In this document: in pieces, positions 50,121 to 59,113 of the stretch | Position numbering within the stretch: the stretch's first letter is position 1 | Layout of the letters: the number at the start of each line of letters is the position of its first letter | DNA from: Gaiellasilicea sp963765705 | GTDB taxonomy: Bacteria > Actinomycetota > Thermoleophilia > Gaiellales > Gaiellaceae | Assembly (NCBI GenBank): GCA_963765705.1 | Contig: CAVXXJ010000006.1 | Location: 62,001 to 126,000, forward strand | DNA: 64,000 nt | Direction of reading: 5' to 3' | The notes under the pieces: generated by a model | What the model was told of the DNA's origin: nothing | Seen by the model: the letters and a program-made list of their open reading frames with translations, nothing else | Database searches by the model: none | Program-made: the position numbers and the translations under genes

Positions 50121-51674
50121 GTGCGGTGGCTGCTCCTGACCGCGTTCGTCGTCTCGGCCGGCCTGGCGACGGTCGCGGGATTCCGGGAGCCGGAGATCCA
50201 GATCGACGTCGATGTCGGCTACGCGCTCCCCGAGCTCGAGGACTACAACCCGCCCGCTCGCAGGATCTGGTTCGGGACGCTCGACATCGCTGCGCGATCC
50301 GAGCGACCCTGCGGGTCACTGAGCGTCGTCGCCAGGCGCAGTCCGTCTAGTGGGTACGAGCACACGGAGTTCATGCGGCTTCGGTCGGCCGGCCGCAGGA
50401 TTCGCGGCTCGGAGCGCTACGACGTCGCGGCGGGGCAGCCTTATTGGATCGAGGTGACCGCCGAATGCCGCGGTGGCGACGGGGACGGCGTACGCAGCAC
50501 CGCGCACCTGACACTTCGCGCCGGTTACCGCGCGTGCGAAGGATCGGTCCGAATCCTGAGCTCGAAGTCGCCGGCCGCTCGCGTCGGCACGACGATCAAG
50601 TCTGGCGAGGCGCTCGGAGTCGACCGGCCCGTTGTCGTCGGCGCGCCCGAGTGCAATGGCTTCCACGCGACTTTGCTGACTGGGTCGACCCGGATCGGCT
50701 CATATCGACCGGGTGGTCGCGGCGCGTCGTTCTCCGGGCGTGCGATCACGGTCTCCCGGGGTGACTCGCATGGAGGTGACTTTGCGATCGAGAGGACACC
50801 TCTCGTCGTCAGGCCGCGCGGGCTTCGTCTCTGCCCCCAGTGCGCTCTGCCGCGTCCCTCGGCGTACGCGGTCCGCTCGCACGGGAAGCGTGCTGTCGTG
50901 CGCGTCTACAGCGGCTCCGTCGACGTCACCGGTGCGGCGGCGCCGCTGAGGCTGAGAGAGTGGCACGATGGATTTTTCGTCTGCGCCGGCCCGCAGTCCT
51001 GCCGCCTCGTCGCCATGCGACTCGTCCAGCCCGGCGATCGGCTTCGGATCGATCCGCTGCCGCGACCGAGCCTACGATTCATCCTGCCCGGCCAAGCGGC
51101 CCCGCTGACGGAGGCGCTCGCGCCGCCACGTGCCGCCTCGACGGTGACGACCGTCCCAGCTGCCGGTGGGGAGCCGCGCGAGCTCGTGGTCCAGTGGTAC
51201 CGCGAGACCCGGCGGGAGGGCGAGCGCGATGCGCGCGGGGAGAGCGGAGTCTTCGTCTGGCAGCACGTTCGCGGAGCCTGGCATCTCGCTCGACGGTATT
51301 ACGCCACCCGGTTCGAGCCGCACCTGCGCACACACGTCGGCGACGTGACGGGCGACGGGCATCGGGACGTGCTCGTCGACCGCGTGACGGGCGGCACAGG
51401 CAACTGCGGCACGCGGATCGTCTTCGCGTCGCTGCAAGGAGAGATCCGGCGGGTGTACCGGCAGAACTTCTGCGAAGGCCGCATCGCCGCCGAGGGCGGC
51501 CGCCTCGTCCAGACTCTGCCGGTGGGGCCGTGTCCGCACCGCCCGGGCGGCGTCCACTGCTTCGGCGGCAGCGCGACGACCGTGCTGCGGCTCGTGGGCC
51601 GGCGGCTCGTGCCCGTCAGCCGCACGATCGAGTGCGCCCTGCCGCGCCTCGATCCGCGGCGAAACTGCGCCTAG
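50121..51674 (+). CDS. secreted protein of unknown function with a VCBS/FG-GAP-like segment
   Basis: A 517-residue protein starting at GTG 50121, with a signal peptide (LLLTAFVVSAGLATVAG). About ten Cys suggest disulphides. The middle shows beta-rich segments, and near residue 410 HVGDVTGDGHRDVLVDRV matches an FG-GAP/VCBS-type calcium loop. No family is recognised. It follows the Asp-rich repeat gene by 26 nt on the same strand and is probably co-transcribed with it. A surface or matrix-related role is a guess. Confidence 0.6.
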   Translation: MRWLLLTAFVVSAGLATVAGFREPEIQIDVDVGYALPELEDYNPPARRIWFGTLDIAARSERPCGSLSVVARRSPSSGYEHTEFMRLRSAGRRIRGSERYDVAAGQPYWIEVTAECRGGDGDGVRSTAHLTLRAGYRACEGSVRILSSKSPAARVGTTIKSGEALGVDRPVVVGAPECNGFHATLLTGSTRIGSYRPGGRGASFSGRAITVSRGDSHGGDFAIERTPLVVRPRGLRLCPQCALPRPSAYAVRSHGKRAVVRVYSGSVDVTGAAAPLRLREWHDGFFVCAGPQSCRLVAMRLVQPGDRLRIDPLPRPSLRFILPGQAAPLTEALAPPRAASTVTTVPAAGGEPRELVVQWYRETRREGERDARGESGVFVWQHVRGAWHLARRYYATRFEPHLRTHVGDVTGDGHRDVLVDRVTGGTGNCGTRIVFASLQGEIRRVYRQNFCEGRIAAEGGRLVQTLPVGPCPHRPGGVHCFGGSATTVLRLVGRRLVPVSRTIECALPRLDPRRNCA

Positions 51675-52291
51675 GTCAGGTGGAAATAGAGCGCGTAGAG
51701 CAGCTCGACGGCGGGGTTCGAGGCGTGCACCGCGATGTCGCTCGGCACGTCGAGGAGCGCCTCGGAGTAGTTGAAGATGATCTTCACGCCCGCGTCGACC
51801 AGGTCGTTCGCCGCCCTCTGGGCGCTGTCCGCCGGCACGGCGAGCACGCCGACGATGATGTTGTTCTCGCGCACCGACTCACGCAGGTTCGCGTACGGCT
51901 GCACGCTGAGGCTGCCGATCGCGTGTCCGGTCTTCTCGGGATCGGTGTCGAGCACGGCTGCGATGTTGATCCCGTGCTCGGCGAAGATCGGCGAGCTGGC
52001 GATCGCCTGGCCGAGACGGCCGGCGCCGACGAGGGCGATGTTGTGCTGCCCCTGCGTGCGGAGGATCTTGCGGATCTCGCCGAGCAGCGACTCGATGTTG
52101 TAGCCGACGCCGCGCTTGCCGAACTTGCCGAAGCCGGAGAGGTCGCGGCGGATCTGGGTCGCGTTGATGTTCGTGTAGTCCGAGATCTCCTGGGAGGAGA
52201 TCCTGTCCTTCCCCATCTTCTTCGCCTGCGTCAACACCTGCAGGTAGCGGGAGAGGCGCGCAGCAACTCCCACGGTCAGCCGATCCGCCAA
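51671..52291 (-). CDS. rex: redox-sensing transcriptional repressor Rex
   Basis: The 206-residue protein has the standard Rex length. The N-terminal winged helix reads LSRYLQVLTQAKKMGKDRIS and NATQIRRDLSGFGKFGKRG. The NAD-binding Rossmann domain has ALVGAGRLGQAIAS, and the swapped C-terminal helix ends LLYALYFHL. It represses fermentative and respiratory genes until NADH rises. It converges with the plus-strand gene by a 4-nt overlap, and a palindrome lies 23 bp upstream of its start. Confidence 0.95.
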   Translation of the reverse strand: MADRLTVGVAARLSRYLQVLTQAKKMGKDRISSQEISDYTNINATQIRRDLSGFGKFGKRGVGYNIESLLGEIRKILRTQGQHNIALVGAGRLGQAIASSPIFAEHGINIAAVLDTDPEKTGHAIGSLSVQPYANLRESVRENNIIVGVLAVPADSAQRAANDLVDAGVKIIFNYSEALLDVPSDIAVHASNPAVELLYALYFHLT

Positions 52292-52313
52292 CTCGATCCT
52301 TCCGTCCTTCCGT

Positions 52314-52333
52314 TTGTGACAGCCGCGTCACAT
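52314..52333. promoter_or_regulatory. possible Rex-like operator upstream of rex
   Basis: TTGTGA (52314-52319) and TCACAT (52328-52333) form an inverted repeat 23-42 bp upstream of the rex start. The Rex consensus is TTGTGA-N6-TCACAA; here the spacer is 8 and the last base differs, so the match is imperfect. Autoregulation would be typical of Rex. Confidence 0.35.
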
Positions 52334-52369
52334 TGTGCCCACGGCTCTCTCAGACCGCCGTGAGAACCG

Positions 52370-52699
52370 TCAGCGGCAGAGCTTCAGCCGCTGCCGTAGC
52401 GCTTCCGGCTGCACGAAGTACGTGAACGCCCGCTCGCCGTCGATCTCGACGACCGGAATCGCCGTCCGGTAGGTCGCCTCGAGCTCGGGGACACCGCCGA
52501 TGTCGACGCGCTCGAAGTCGCCGGCACACACCTGGTCGACGACCTCGAGCGCACGCTCGCAGAGGTGGCACCCCTCCGCCGTGTACACGACGACCCTCCG
52601 ACGCCCCTGGCCGGCATCGCCTCCCGGCGGGCGGAGCCCGCCTCCGGCGACGCCTCGCGTCGCTCGCTGCCCGCGGCTCTCCGAGTCCGTATTACCCAT
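52370..52699 (-). CDS. glutaredoxin-like protein
   Basis: A 109-residue protein; start ATG 52699 is chosen over an upstream GTG in a poorly conserved region. A Gly/Arg-rich N-terminus of about 35 residues precedes the thioredoxin fold: RVVVYTAEGCHLCERALEVV with the CxxC active site CHLC, then YRTAIPVVEIDGERAFTYFV (cis-Pro). It ends in a C-terminal Cys (KLCR). Likely a thiol-disulphide oxidoreductase. It lies 78 nt from rex and is transcribed in the same direction. Confidence 0.82.
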   Translation of the reverse strand: MGNTDSESRGQRATRGVAGGGLRPPGGDAGQGRRRVVVYTAEGCHLCERALEVVDQVCAGDFERVDIGGVPELEATYRTAIPVVEIDGERAFTYFVQPEALRQRLKLCR

Positions 52700-52748
52700 A
52701 CTGTCCTCTCCGGCCGCGCACCGCGAGCGACGCGCCAGGAACGCCGGT

Positions 52749-54020
52749 TCAGGGATAGAGACCCCGCGTGACGGTGGCCTCGGCGACACGCCGCACCGCC
52801 AGCCCGTAAGCGGCCATCCGCATGCTCGTCTGGTGCTGCTCGCGCGTGTCCCAGGTCTCCCGGAAAGCCCGCGTGACGATGTCGTTCAGCCGCGCGTTGA
52901 CCTCCTCTTCCTTCCAGAAGTACTCCTGCAGGCCCTGCACCCACTCGAAGTAGGAGACGACGACACCGCCCGCGTTCGCGAGCACGTCCGGGAGGACGAG
53001 GACGCCCTGGTCCTCGAGGATCTCGTCCGCAGCCGGGGTGACCGGCCCATTCGCTCCCTCGCAGATGATCCGCGCCTTCACCTGCGCCGCGTTCTCGGTG
53101 CTGATCACCTGCTCGAGCGCACAGGGCGCGAGCACATCGCATTCCAGCAGCAGCAGCTCCTCGTTCGAGATCGCATCGCCGCCGCTGAACCCCGCCAGCG
53201 TCCCGTGCTCGGCCTTGTGCGCGAGCACGCCCGGCATGTCCAGCCCTTTCGGAGCATGCAGCCCACCGCTCGAGTCCGAGACGGCGATCACGAGCGCGCC
53301 CTCCTCGGCCAGCATCCGCGAGAGATGACGGCCGACGTTGCCGAAGCCCTGCACGGCGACGCGGAGCCCGGCGAGGCCCTTGCCCTCCTCCTGCAACGCG
53401 TCGGTGATCACGTAGAGCGCTCCGCGCGCGGTCGCCTCCTCGCGGCCGAGCGAGCCGCCGATCGCGAGTGGCTTGCCCGTGACCACACCGAGCACGGAGT
53501 GACCCTTGTTCATCGAGAACGTGTCGAAGATCCAGGCCATCACGCTCGCGTCCGTGCCGACGTCCGGCGCCGGGATGTCCTTCTCCGGTCCGATCTCGTT
53601 GATGATCTCGCTCGTGAAGCGGCGCGTCATGCCCTCGAGCTCGCGCCGCGACAGCTGCTTCGGGTTGCAGACGACGCCACCCTTCGCGCCGCCGAACGGG
53701 AGCCCCATGAGCGCGCACTTCCACGTCATCCACATCGCCAGTGACTTGACCTCGTCGCGGGTGACGTTCGGGTGGTAGCGGATGCCGCCCTTCGACGGGC
53801 CGCGCGCGATGTTGTGCGTGACGCGGTAACCCTCGAACACGGTCACCGAGCCGTCGTCCATCGTGACGGGAATCGAGACCTCGACCGACTTCTTGCACCG
53901 CTCGAGGACGTTGATCAGATTCGGGTCGATCGCGAACGTCTTTCCGACGCGTCGCAGCTGCTCGCGCGCGATCGCATACGGATTTTCGCGCAGGTGTGTA
54001 GGCACCTCTGCCGTCGTCAT
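52749..54020 (-). CDS. gdhA: glutamate (Glu/Leu/Phe/Val) dehydrogenase
   Basis: The 423-residue protein starts at ATG 54020. Active-site motif ALMGLPFGGAKGGVVCNPKQ carries the catalytic Lys, with ERMTRR-like and IPAPDVGTDASVMAWIFDTF typical of hexameric GDH. The NAD(P)-binding domain has VAVQGFGNVGRHLSRML. It interconverts glutamate and 2-oxoglutarate plus ammonia. Cofactor preference is not resolved from sequence. Confidence 0.94.
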   Translation of the reverse strand: MTTAEVPTHLRENPYAIAREQLRRVGKTFAIDPNLINVLERCKKSVEVSIPVTMDDGSVTVFEGYRVTHNIARGPSKGGIRYHPNVTRDEVKSLAMWMTWKCALMGLPFGGAKGGVVCNPKQLSRRELEGMTRRFTSEIINEIGPEKDIPAPDVGTDASVMAWIFDTFSMNKGHSVLGVVTGKPLAIGGSLGREEATARGALYVITDALQEEGKGLAGLRVAVQGFGNVGRHLSRMLAEEGALVIAVSDSSGGLHAPKGLDMPGVLAHKAEHGTLAGFSGGDAISNEELLLLECDVLAPCALEQVISTENAAQVKARIICEGANGPVTPAADEILEDQGVLVLPDVLANAGGVVVSYFEWVQGLQEYFWKEEEVNARLNDIVTRAFRETWDTREQHQTSMRMAAYGLAVRRVAEATVTRGLYP

Positions 54021-54078
54021 GCGGCCTCCTCCGGGTTGGCTCGCTCGTGGGCGGGCGGGAGTCTACGCCAGCGACGGG

Positions 54079-56649
54079 TCAGCGGATCCGGAAGCCGACG
54101 ACCTCCGCCTCGGCGGGGCCGTCCGGCGGGTGGGCGACGACACGCAGCCTGTAGGCGCCGCGTGCGAGCGTCCCGCCGCGCGGTCCACGGCCCGTCAGCC
54201 CGAACGCGTAGCGTCCGGGCAGAACGTCGCGCAGCCGTGCGAGCAGTCCGATCCGCTCGCCGCCGCGCCAGAGCTCCACGTCGAGCTGCATGACCGGACG
54301 CAGCTGCCGCCGCCCGGCCAGGTCGCGCACCTGACCCGCCTGCACGGTCAGGACCGCGGGCGCGCGATCCGAGGCGCGGAACGTGCGGGCCGAGAGGGTG
54401 AGGCCGCCGATCAGCGCCGAGCCCTGCACCGGCAACGCCACGGCCCACGGCACGTAGATCCTGCCGCCGCCCGAGACCTCGAGCCGTGCCCGGCCCTCGA
54501 TCGCGCCCAGCCCGCGCGGCAGGAACGAGACGCGGGCCGTCAGCGTCACGAGTCGCTGCTCGCCGGCCCGCAGCCGGAGCCGGGCCGGCTTCGCCGTCAC
54601 CGAGACGCCGGCGATCGCCTCCGCAGCTGCCGCCACGACGACCGCGACCCGTCGCGAAGACACGTTCCGGACCGCGATCCGGCGTACAGCGCGCCAGCCC
54701 GGCTCGTCGGCCGCGCCGAAGCCGACGGTGGCCGGTTCCGCAACGACCTCCGCCGCGGTCGCGGCACCGAGGTCGACGACGCCGCCGCCCTGGGACGCAG
54801 CCGGGCTGCGGCCGACCGGAACGGCGGTGCCGACGAGCGCTCCCTTCAGGGCCGCCGCGTCGAGCTCCGGTCGCGCCTGTGCGAGCACCGCGGCCGCGCC
54901 ACCGGCGAGCGCCGCGGCCGCGCTCGAGCCGCTGATCGTGCCGTAGCGAGCAGTCTGATCGTCGTTGCGGCCAGGATCGGCGGTGACGAGCTCCACACCG
55001 GCGGCGGCGACCTCGGGTTTCACACCTCCGCCGAACGCGAGGCCGTGCGAGGAGAACGGTGCGATCGACGCGCGGCGCCCGTTGATCTGCCAGCCCGGAG
55101 CGCCGAGCGAGACGTGGACATCCGTGCCCCGTGCGATCGCCGCGCGGAGCGCGGCGGCCGCGGCCGTCGGCAGGCCGACCACGGGGACGTCGAGACGGTC
55201 GTCGAGGCCGAGAGCCCCGGCTGGAACGAGCCCGTCGACGAGGATCGCCTCCGCCCCTGCGAGCACGGCCGCGCGCGCGTCGTCCGTGGGGCCTTCGGCT
55301 CGTGCCAGGAGAGCCGCCCGGCCGGCGGCGATGCTGTAGCCGCGATCGTCGAAGTAGCGGGCGAGCGGCGTACCGCGCGGTCCGGCTGCGACGTTCCGCC
55401 GTGGCCGCACCACCTCCAGCGCGAGTGGCGTGCGCGGCGCCGCAGCGCCACCGAGCGGCAACTCGCGGTCGAGCAGAACACGGAGGCCGGCTCGGATGAC
55501 GACGCGAACCACCGCCGTCTCGCGGCGGAGATCGGCCGCGCCGACTGTGAGTGCAGCGGGCGCGCCGCCGGGGCCGCCGATGCTGCCGTATCCGGGTCCG
55601 GCCGGGCCTTCGTTCCCGGCCGGGACGACGACCAGGGTGTCCAACTCCGCGGCGCCGGCGACCGCACGCGCGACCGGCCCGTCGGGGAACGCTGCGAACG
55701 GCTCCGTCACACCGACCACCGCGATCCGGGCCGCGTCGAGCACGTCGCCGTCGGCATCGGGGTCGACTGCCAGCTCGAGACCGGCGAGCAGCTGATCGGT
55801 CCGGCTGTAGACGGCGAACCCACCTTCGGCGTTCGGCTGCCAGCCGGCGACTCGGATCGGCAGGATCGCCGCACCGGGCGCGACGCCGCGGATGCCACCA
55901 GGCCCGCCGTTGCCGACGAGCAGACCCGCAACCTGGGTGCCGTGACGCTCGAGCCGCATCGGCTCGTTCGGGTGCGGGCGCGCCATCGCGCGAGCGTCGG
56001 GATCCAGTACGTCCACCCCGTCGAGTAGCCGCTCGCGGATGAACGGGTGCTTCACGTCGACGCCTGTGTCGAGCAAGGCGATCGTCACGCCTCGACCATC
56101 GAACCCGGGAAGCCGGAGATCGGCGCGCCGGCCGCTGCCGGCGGCGTAGGGCGGTGCGAGGAGCTCGGCGCGAGAGAGTGCGGCAGGGTAAGCCGCACGC
56201 ACCGGGTAGACCCCGAGGACATCCGGGTCGCGCTCGAGCAGGGCGAGCGCCCGGCCGTCGATGGGGGCGGCGAAGCCGTTGAACGTGCGCGTGTAGACAA
56301 AGTCGGGGACGAGCTGGATTCCCTCGCGCGACAACCGCGCGGCAATCTGCTTCTGGCTCGCCAGCGCGGCGGCAGCCCAGCTTCGCATCGCCGACTCGGT
56401 CGCGCGACCACCCGCCTCGGCCATGCGGTCGGCGAGCGAGGGGTTGCGGAGGACGACGATCATGCGCTCGCCGATCGCGACTGCACTGCGGTCGCCGTCG
56501 ACGAACCCACGCCACGCAGCCGCGCCGCCCTCGAGCTCACCGGGCGCGCGAGCACCCTGGCCGCCCCCGGCCGCGAGCAGCGCCGCCGCGACCGCCAGCG
56601 CACCGACGACGCTGAACAGTCGGCTGGCCCGGTCAAGCGCGCGATGCAT
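54079..56649 (-). CDS. secreted S8 subtilase at the end of the t6A operon
   Basis: An 856-residue protein starting at ATG 56649, inside the end of tsaD. The signal peptide is LFSVVGALAVAAALLAAGG. The catalytic residues are Asp in ALLDTGVDVKHP, His in RHGTQVAGLLV and Ser in ISGSSAAAALAGG (usual GTSxA is GSSAA here). A PA-like insert and a C-terminal Ig/Fn3-like portion (AAAEAIAGVSVTAKPARLR) are present. It overlaps tsaD by 17 nt, yet its role is extracellular; the linkage is positional only. The modified Ser motif makes activity uncertain. Confidence 0.85.
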   Translation of the reverse strand: MHRALDRASRLFSVVGALAVAAALLAAGGGQGARAPGELEGGAAAWRGFVDGDRSAVAIGERMIVVLRNPSLADRMAEAGGRATESAMRSWAAAALASQKQIAARLSREGIQLVPDFVYTRTFNGFAAPIDGRALALLERDPDVLGVYPVRAAYPAALSRAELLAPPYAAGSGRRADLRLPGFDGRGVTIALLDTGVDVKHPFIRERLLDGVDVLDPDARAMARPHPNEPMRLERHGTQVAGLLVGNGGPGGIRGVAPGAAILPIRVAGWQPNAEGGFAVYSRTDQLLAGLELAVDPDADGDVLDAARIAVVGVTEPFAAFPDGPVARAVAGAAELDTLVVVPAGNEGPAGPGYGSIGGPGGAPAALTVGAADLRRETAVVRVVIRAGLRVLLDRELPLGGAAAPRTPLALEVVRPRRNVAAGPRGTPLARYFDDRGYSIAAGRAALLARAEGPTDDARAAVLAGAEAILVDGLVPAGALGLDDRLDVPVVGLPTAAAAALRAAIARGTDVHVSLGAPGWQINGRRASIAPFSSHGLAFGGGVKPEVAAAGVELVTADPGRNDDQTARYGTISGSSAAAALAGGAAAVLAQARPELDAAALKGALVGTAVPVGRSPAASQGGGVVDLGAATAAEVVAEPATVGFGAADEPGWRAVRRIAVRNVSSRRVAVVVAAAAEAIAGVSVTAKPARLRLRAGEQRLVTLTARVSFLPRGLGAIEGRARLEVSGGGRIYVPWAVALPVQGSALIGGLTLSARTFRASDRAPAVLTVQAGQVRDLAGRRQLRPVMQLDVELWRGGERIGLLARLRDVLPGRYAFGLTGRGPRGGTLARGAYRLRVVAHPPDGPAEAEVVGFRIR

Positions 56650-57595
56650 AGGCGTCCAGGTCAAGGTACCGAGGATAGGGGAGGCATCTGCCGTACCTGC
56701 CCGCCGAAGCGATCATCGCGGCGTTGTCGGTGCAGAGCGGGAGCGGGGCGAACCGGGCTTCCGGCAGGGCGGCACGCAGCTCGCTGTTCGCTGCGACACC
56801 GCCGACGACGGCGATCGTCTCGAGCTGCTCGCGCTCGGCCGCCGCGCGTGTCCGCTCGACGAGCGCCCGCACGATTGCGCGCTGGTACGACGCCGCGAGA
56901 TCCGCCCTGCGCGTGTGCATCGCGCCGCCGAGGTCGCGCACGGTGTACAGAAGCGCCGTCTTCAAGCCGGAGAACGAGAAGTCCAGCCCTTCGAGCTTGG
57001 CGACCGGAAACGAGAACGCCTCCGGGTCGCCGCCCTGGGCCAACCGGTCCAGCTCGGCGCCACCCGGGTAGCCGAGCCCCAGCAGGCGCGCGCCCTTGTC
57101 GAACGCCTCGCCGGCGGCGTCGTCGATCGACGTGCCGAGCACGCGGTAGCCGGCCCGGTCCCGAACGTCGAGCAGGAGCGTGTGACCTCCGCTCGCGAGC
57201 AGGCAGAGGAACGGAGGCTCGACCGGATCCGGCCCGAGGTAGAGCGAGGCGACATGCCCGTGAAGATGATCGACGGGTGCGAGTGGAAGGCCGCGGGCCC
57301 AGGCCAGCGCCTTGGCCGCCGACAGACCGACGAGCAGCGCTCCGATCAGGCCTGGCCCTTGCGTGACGGCGACGGTGTCGACGTCGTCGAGGCTCGCCCC
57401 CGCCTCGCGGAACGCCTCCTGGACGACGGGTGCGACGAGCTCGAGGTGCCGGCGCGACGCGATCTCGGGGACGACACCGCCGTACCGCGCGTGCAGCTCC
57501 GCCTGGGAGGAGATCACGTTCGCACGGATCTCGCCCGCCTCGGTCACGAGCGCCGCCGCGGTTTCGTCGCAGGACGTCTCGATCCCCAGGATCAT
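56633..57595 (-). CDS. tsaD: tRNA N6-adenosine threonylcarbamoyltransferase TsaD
   Basis: The 320-residue ASKHA-fold protein starts MILGIETSCDETAAAL (ATG 57595). Metal ligands are in VDHLHGHVASLY, with LLASGGHTLLL, and VAANSELRAALPEARF for the nucleotide site. It transfers threonylcarbamoyl from the adenylate to A37 of ANN-decoding tRNAs together with TsaB and TsaE. It follows rimI by 10 nt in the tsa operon. Confidence 0.96.
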   Translation of the reverse strand: MILGIETSCDETAAALVTEAGEIRANVISSQAELHARYGGVVPEIASRRHLELVAPVVQEAFREAGASLDDVDTVAVTQGPGLIGALLVGLSAAKALAWARGLPLAPVDHLHGHVASLYLGPDPVEPPFLCLLASGGHTLLLDVRDRAGYRVLGTSIDDAAGEAFDKGARLLGLGYPGGAELDRLAQGGDPEAFSFPVAKLEGLDFSFSGLKTALLYTVRDLGGAMHTRRADLAASYQRAIVRALVERTRAAAEREQLETIAVVGGVAANSELRAALPEARFAPLPLCTDNAAMIASAGRYGRCLPYPRYLDLDAYASRA

Positions 57596-57605
57596 GCGGA
57601 CGGGC

Positions 57606-58082
57606 TCATCCCGCTTCGGCGTGCTCGGCTGCCGCGACGGGATCTCTCCACATGATCAGCGCGTCCTCCCGATTGTCGGTGTAGTAGCCGCGACGCACGC
57701 CGCGGGCGACGAAGCCCATCGCCTCGTAGAGCTTGATCGCTCCCTCGTTGGAGACCCGCACCTCGAGTGTGTAGCCGCGGCGCTCGTCGGCCGCGGTCAC
57801 CTCGAAGAGGTGGTCGAGCAGCGTGCGGGCGACACCGCGCCGGCGGTATGGCTTCGTCACGGCGAGGTTCATCACGTGCCAGGCGTCGACGTAGCGGGAG
57901 ATGACGAGGTAGCCGACGAGGGCCCCGGACTCGGGGTCGAACGCTCCGAGCGAGAGCGAGCTCGGCTTGGCCAGCTCGCCGGCGAACATCGACCGCGACC
58001 ACGGCGTCGGATACGACTCGCGCTCGATCAGCTCGATCGCGTTCAAGTCGCGCAGCTCGAGCTTTCGCAGGTCGAACGTCAA
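57606..58082 (-). CDS. rimI: ribosomal-protein-alanine N-acetyltransferase RimI
   Basis: A 158-residue GNAT protein starting at TTG 58082, overlapping the tsaB stop (TTGA). The acetyl-CoA motif is VTKPYRRRGVARTLLDHLF, with RESYPTPWSRSMFAGEL and VSNEGAIKLYEAMGFVARGV at either end. It acetylates the N-terminus of ribosomal protein S18 in E. coli. The tsaB-rimI-tsaD order is common in bacteria. Confidence 0.93.
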   Translation of the reverse strand: MTFDLRKLELRDLNAIELIERESYPTPWSRSMFAGELAKPSSLSLGAFDPESGALVGYLVISRYVDAWHVMNLAVTKPYRRRGVARTLLDHLFEVTAADERRGYTLEVRVSNEGAIKLYEAMGFVARGVRRGYYTDNREDALIMWRDPVAAAEHAEAG

Positions 58083-58684
58083 CCGGACACCTCGAATTGA
58101 GACACCTCGACCGCATCGGGCAGGCGAACGTAGAGCGGCTCGACCAGCTCGGCGGGCCCGAAGTCGCGGGCGAGCTCGGCGTGGAAGCGGGCGCGAGGCA
58201 GATGGCGCTCGTCCTTGTCGGGCGGCACCATCGCGCCCGCCTCTTCGAGCAGGTCGCGGTAGCGCACCGCGCCGCTGCCGACGTAGGTCGCACCTGGCTC
58301 GATCTCCAGCTCGGCCGGAGCGACCGCCCGTGGGCCTGGCACGAACACCTCGGCCCGTCTCGCATCGATCACCGGGACGGCACCTGGAGCGCCCGCCGCA
58401 AGCGCGTCGAGAGTCGAGACGCCGGCGGCAGGGAGGTCGAGCGCGAGCGCGAGGCCGCGCGCGAACGCGAGGCCGATCCTGATTCCGGTGAAGCTCCCTG
58501 GTCCCGTCCCCACGGCGAGCCCGCTCAGGTCGCGAGGATGCGCGCCCGCCTGGCGGACGAGCGCGTCGACGTCGGCCAGCAGCGTCGCCGTCCGCGAGAC
58601 ACGCTCGCCCAGCACTTCGCCGTCGTCGAGGAGTGCGCTCGTGGCGCGCTCAGTCGCGGTGTCGAAGGCGAGGATCAGCGGCAT
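58079..58684 (-). CDS. tsaB: t6A biosynthesis protein TsaB
   Basis: The 201-residue TsaD paralogue begins MPLILAFDTATERATSALL, with GLAVGTGPGSFTGIRIGLAF. The C-terminal half is divergent and lacks metal residues, as usual for TsaB, which acts as a scaffold dimer partner for TsaD. Its first 35 nt overlap the tsaE gene. Confidence 0.95.
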   Translation of the reverse strand: MPLILAFDTATERATSALLDDGEVLGERVSRTATLLADVDALVRQAGAHPRDLSGLAVGTGPGSFTGIRIGLAFARGLALALDLPAAGVSTLDALAAGAPGAVPVIDARRAEVFVPGPRAVAPAELEIEPGATYVGSGAVRYRDLLEEAGAMVPPDKDERHLPRARFHAELARDFGPAELVEPLYVRLPDAVEVSQFEVSG

Positions 58685-59105
58685 GGCCGAAGGTTACGTC
58701 GCCGTCGATCAGGATTCGCCGACTTCGCTCGTCGATGTGCTCGAGACGCACCGACGCACGCACGGGTGGCAGGCCCGCGCCGGCCGCCTCGGGCCACTCG
58801 ACGAAGACGATTGCGTCCTCGAAGTACGGCTCGAGATCCCCCCACTCCGCCGCCGACACGCCCTTGAAGCGGTAGAGATCGAGGTGCGAGACATCCCGAT
58901 CGCCTTCGTAGCGATGGCCGATCGTGTACGTCGGGCTCGTCACCGGCGCGGTCACTCCGAGCGCGCGGCACGCTCCGCGCACGAATGTCGTCTTCCCCGA
59001 GCCGAGCTCGCCGGAGACGGCGACGACGTCGCCGACGACGAGCTCGCGTGCGAGTCGTGCGGCGAACTCCTCGGTCTCGCTCGCCGAGGAGGAGAGCAGC
59101 TCCAC
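58650..59105 (-). CDS. tsaE: t6A biosynthesis ATPase TsaE
   Basis: A 151-residue P-loop protein: Walker A SGELGSGKTTFVRG, switch/DLYR motif VSHLDLYRFKGV, and FVEWPEAAG, the Trp loop of TsaE. Start ATG 59105, overlapping tsaB. It energises TsaB-TsaD turnover. First gene of the tsaE-tsaB-rimI-tsaD-protease operon. Confidence 0.95.
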   Translation of the reverse strand: MELLSSSASETEEFAARLARELVVGDVVAVSGELGSGKTTFVRGACRALGVTAPVTSPTYTIGHRYEGDRDVSHLDLYRFKGVSAAEWGDLEPYFEDAIVFVEWPEAAGAGLPPVRASVRLEHIDERSRRILIDGDVTFGHAADPRLRHRD

Positions 59106-59113
59106 GTCCGGCG

